Shown here piece after piece: positions 63,195 through 64,000 of a stretch of DNA of 64,000 nucleotides. Made by a program: the position numbers and the translations under genes. Position 1 is the first letter of the stretch. Each line of letters opens with the position of its first letter. The notes under the pieces were generated by a model. That model searched no databases. It saw nothing but the letters and a program-made list of their open reading frames with translations, and was not told the DNA's origin. Origin of the DNA: Sodalis sp. dw_96 (GTDB lineage Bacteria; Pseudomonadota; Gammaproteobacteria; Enterobacterales; Enterobacteriaceae); assembly GCF_018449575.1 (NCBI RefSeq), contig NZ_JAAVUT010000001.1, forward strand, positions 186,001 to 250,000, written 5' to 3'.

Positions 63195-64000
63195 ATGATT
63201 ACCATGCAGGATGTTGCCAAAAAAGCGGGCGTTTCCAAGTCCACGGTATCCCGTGTCCTGGCGGGTAATAACTATGTCAAAGAGAGCACTCGCCTGCGGG
63301 TGTCCAATGCCATCGAAGAGTCCGGTTATCGTCCCAATCTGGTGGCCCGCAGCCTGGCCACGCAAAATTCACAAAGCATCGGCCTGATTGTCACCAACTC
63401 CATTTTCAACGGACCTTATTTCAGCGAGCTGTTATATCAAACCGCTAAAATGACCGAGAGCTACGGCCGGCAGCTGATCCTGGTGGACGGGAAGCACAGT
63501 GCGGAAAGCGAGCTGGAATCCATACAATTTTTGCTGGATCGCCGCTGCGATGCGGTGATTATCTACCCGCGTTTCCTGGGTGAAAATGAGCTGATGGCGG
63601 TTATCCGCCAACACGATATCCCCTTTCTCGTCATTAACCGCGATCTGCCGCTGGCACGGCAGCACTGCGTGTTCGCCACCCATCGGGCCAATGCCCGCCA
63701 GGCGGTAAATTATCTCATTGAGCAGGGGCACCGTGATATTGCCTTTATCAGCGGCGCGGAGGGTTCTCCCACCGCCGCCGCCCGCCACCAGGGTTACCGG
63801 CAGGCGTTGGCGGCGAAAGGCATCCCGTTGAATGAGGCGCTGAGGGTGTCGGGGCGCTGGTCATTGAGCAGCGGTTATGACGCCTGCGTTGAACTGTTGC
63901 GGCGCCCGGCGGGTTTTAGCGCGCTGGTGTGCAGCAACGACGATATGGCCATCGGCGCCGCCAAGGCGCTGCGGGAGCAAGGCAAGGCCATTCCAGGGGA
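63195..64000 (+). CDS. LacI-family regulator, AscG-like (3' end outside window)
   Basis: The frame from ATG 63195 stays open to the window edge (268 codons of about 335). The HTH is MQDVAKKAGVSKSTVSRVLA with hinge NLVARSLA. The periplasmic-binding-like domain has IGLIVTNSIFNGPYFSELLY, LVDGKHSAESELESIQFLLD and AVIIYPRFL, close to AscG/GalR-type repressors of beta-glucoside operons. The sugar genes it would control lie beyond the window. Confidence 0.88.
   Translation, partial: MITMQDVAKKAGVSKSTVSRVLAGNNYVKESTRLRVSNAIEESGYRPNLVARSLATQNSQSIGLIVTNSIFNGPYFSELLYQTAKMTESYGRQLILVDGKHSAESELESIQFLLDRRCDAVIIYPRFLGENELMAVIRQHDIPFLVINRDLPLARQHCVFATHRANARQAVNYLIEQGHRDIAFISGAEGSPTAAARHQGYRQALAAKGIPLNEALRVSGRWSLSSGYDACVELLRRPAGFSALVCSNDDMAIGAAKALREQGKAIPG

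Overview
This 64 kb window comes from a chromosome of the order Enterobacterales. A citrate-fermentation operon, DcuB, Kup, MaeB, an AscG-like repressor, an enterobacterial tRNA-Asn and two full-length 127-bp ERIC repeats all point there. Most genes are GC-rich with tight ATGA overlaps. I would guess a Pectobacteriaceae/Sodalis-type lineage, but the sequence alone does not settle the genus.

Left part (1-11.9 kb), accessory DNA. A partial Hyi/OtnI-type isomerase and a Tat-exported beta-propeller lactonase precede an AT-rich mobile-element graveyard (integrase stub, IS3-type tail, group II intron RT remnant, IS66/IS110 mosaic). A genomic island is bounded by a perfect 17-bp direct repeat at 3233-3249 and 11865-11881. 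The right copy is the 3' end of tRNA-Asn, and the island's own integrase is split by one amber codon. The cargo is a compact RiPP operon: a 51-aa GG-leader precursor with core WVNAFARWDKKF, a radical SAM/SPASM maturase, a secreted aspartic protease made of two retropepsin-like halves, an HlyD-type fusion protein and a C39-peptidase ABC exporter. The core holds three aromatic-x-x motifs (WVN, FAR, WDK), as in XYE-type three-residue cyclophane peptides (triceptides). This is the most interesting system here.

Centre (12-43.6 kb). DcuB; an orphan unknown gene; a MarR-EmrA-EmrB efflux operon; a TetR regulator whose operator overlaps its own promoter, next to an AcuI-type reductase; an amide/peptide uptake operon (AmiC, ANTAR protein AmiR, two permeases, binding protein, acetamidase/formamidase, double ATPase). 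The leader of that operon shows NtrC-like sites, a sigma-54-like promoter, an ANTAR-type hexaloop hairpin and a terminator that excludes it. Then follow a formaldehyde-dehydrogenase-like enzyme, a Cus/Hpr-type two-component system facing a periplasmic molybdo-oxidoreductase operon across a CusR-like palindrome, a diguanylate cyclase, a ToxR/CadC-type regulator with a FidL-like partner, an HxlR/ketosynthase pair, and a MolABC-like ABC transporter next to a signal-less ModA-like protein.

Right part (43.8-64 kb). MaeB, a secreted amidohydrolase, and a citrate regulon. The CitA-CitB sensor/regulator pair is divergent from citS-FAH-citC-citD-citE-citF-citX-citG-hydrolase. No oxaloacetate decarboxylase pump genes are present. 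A FAH-family (FAHD1-like) protein sits in that place and could decarboxylate the oxaloacetate released by citrate lyase. PPK2, Kup, glutathione peroxidase and the start of an AscG-like LacI regulator end the window.
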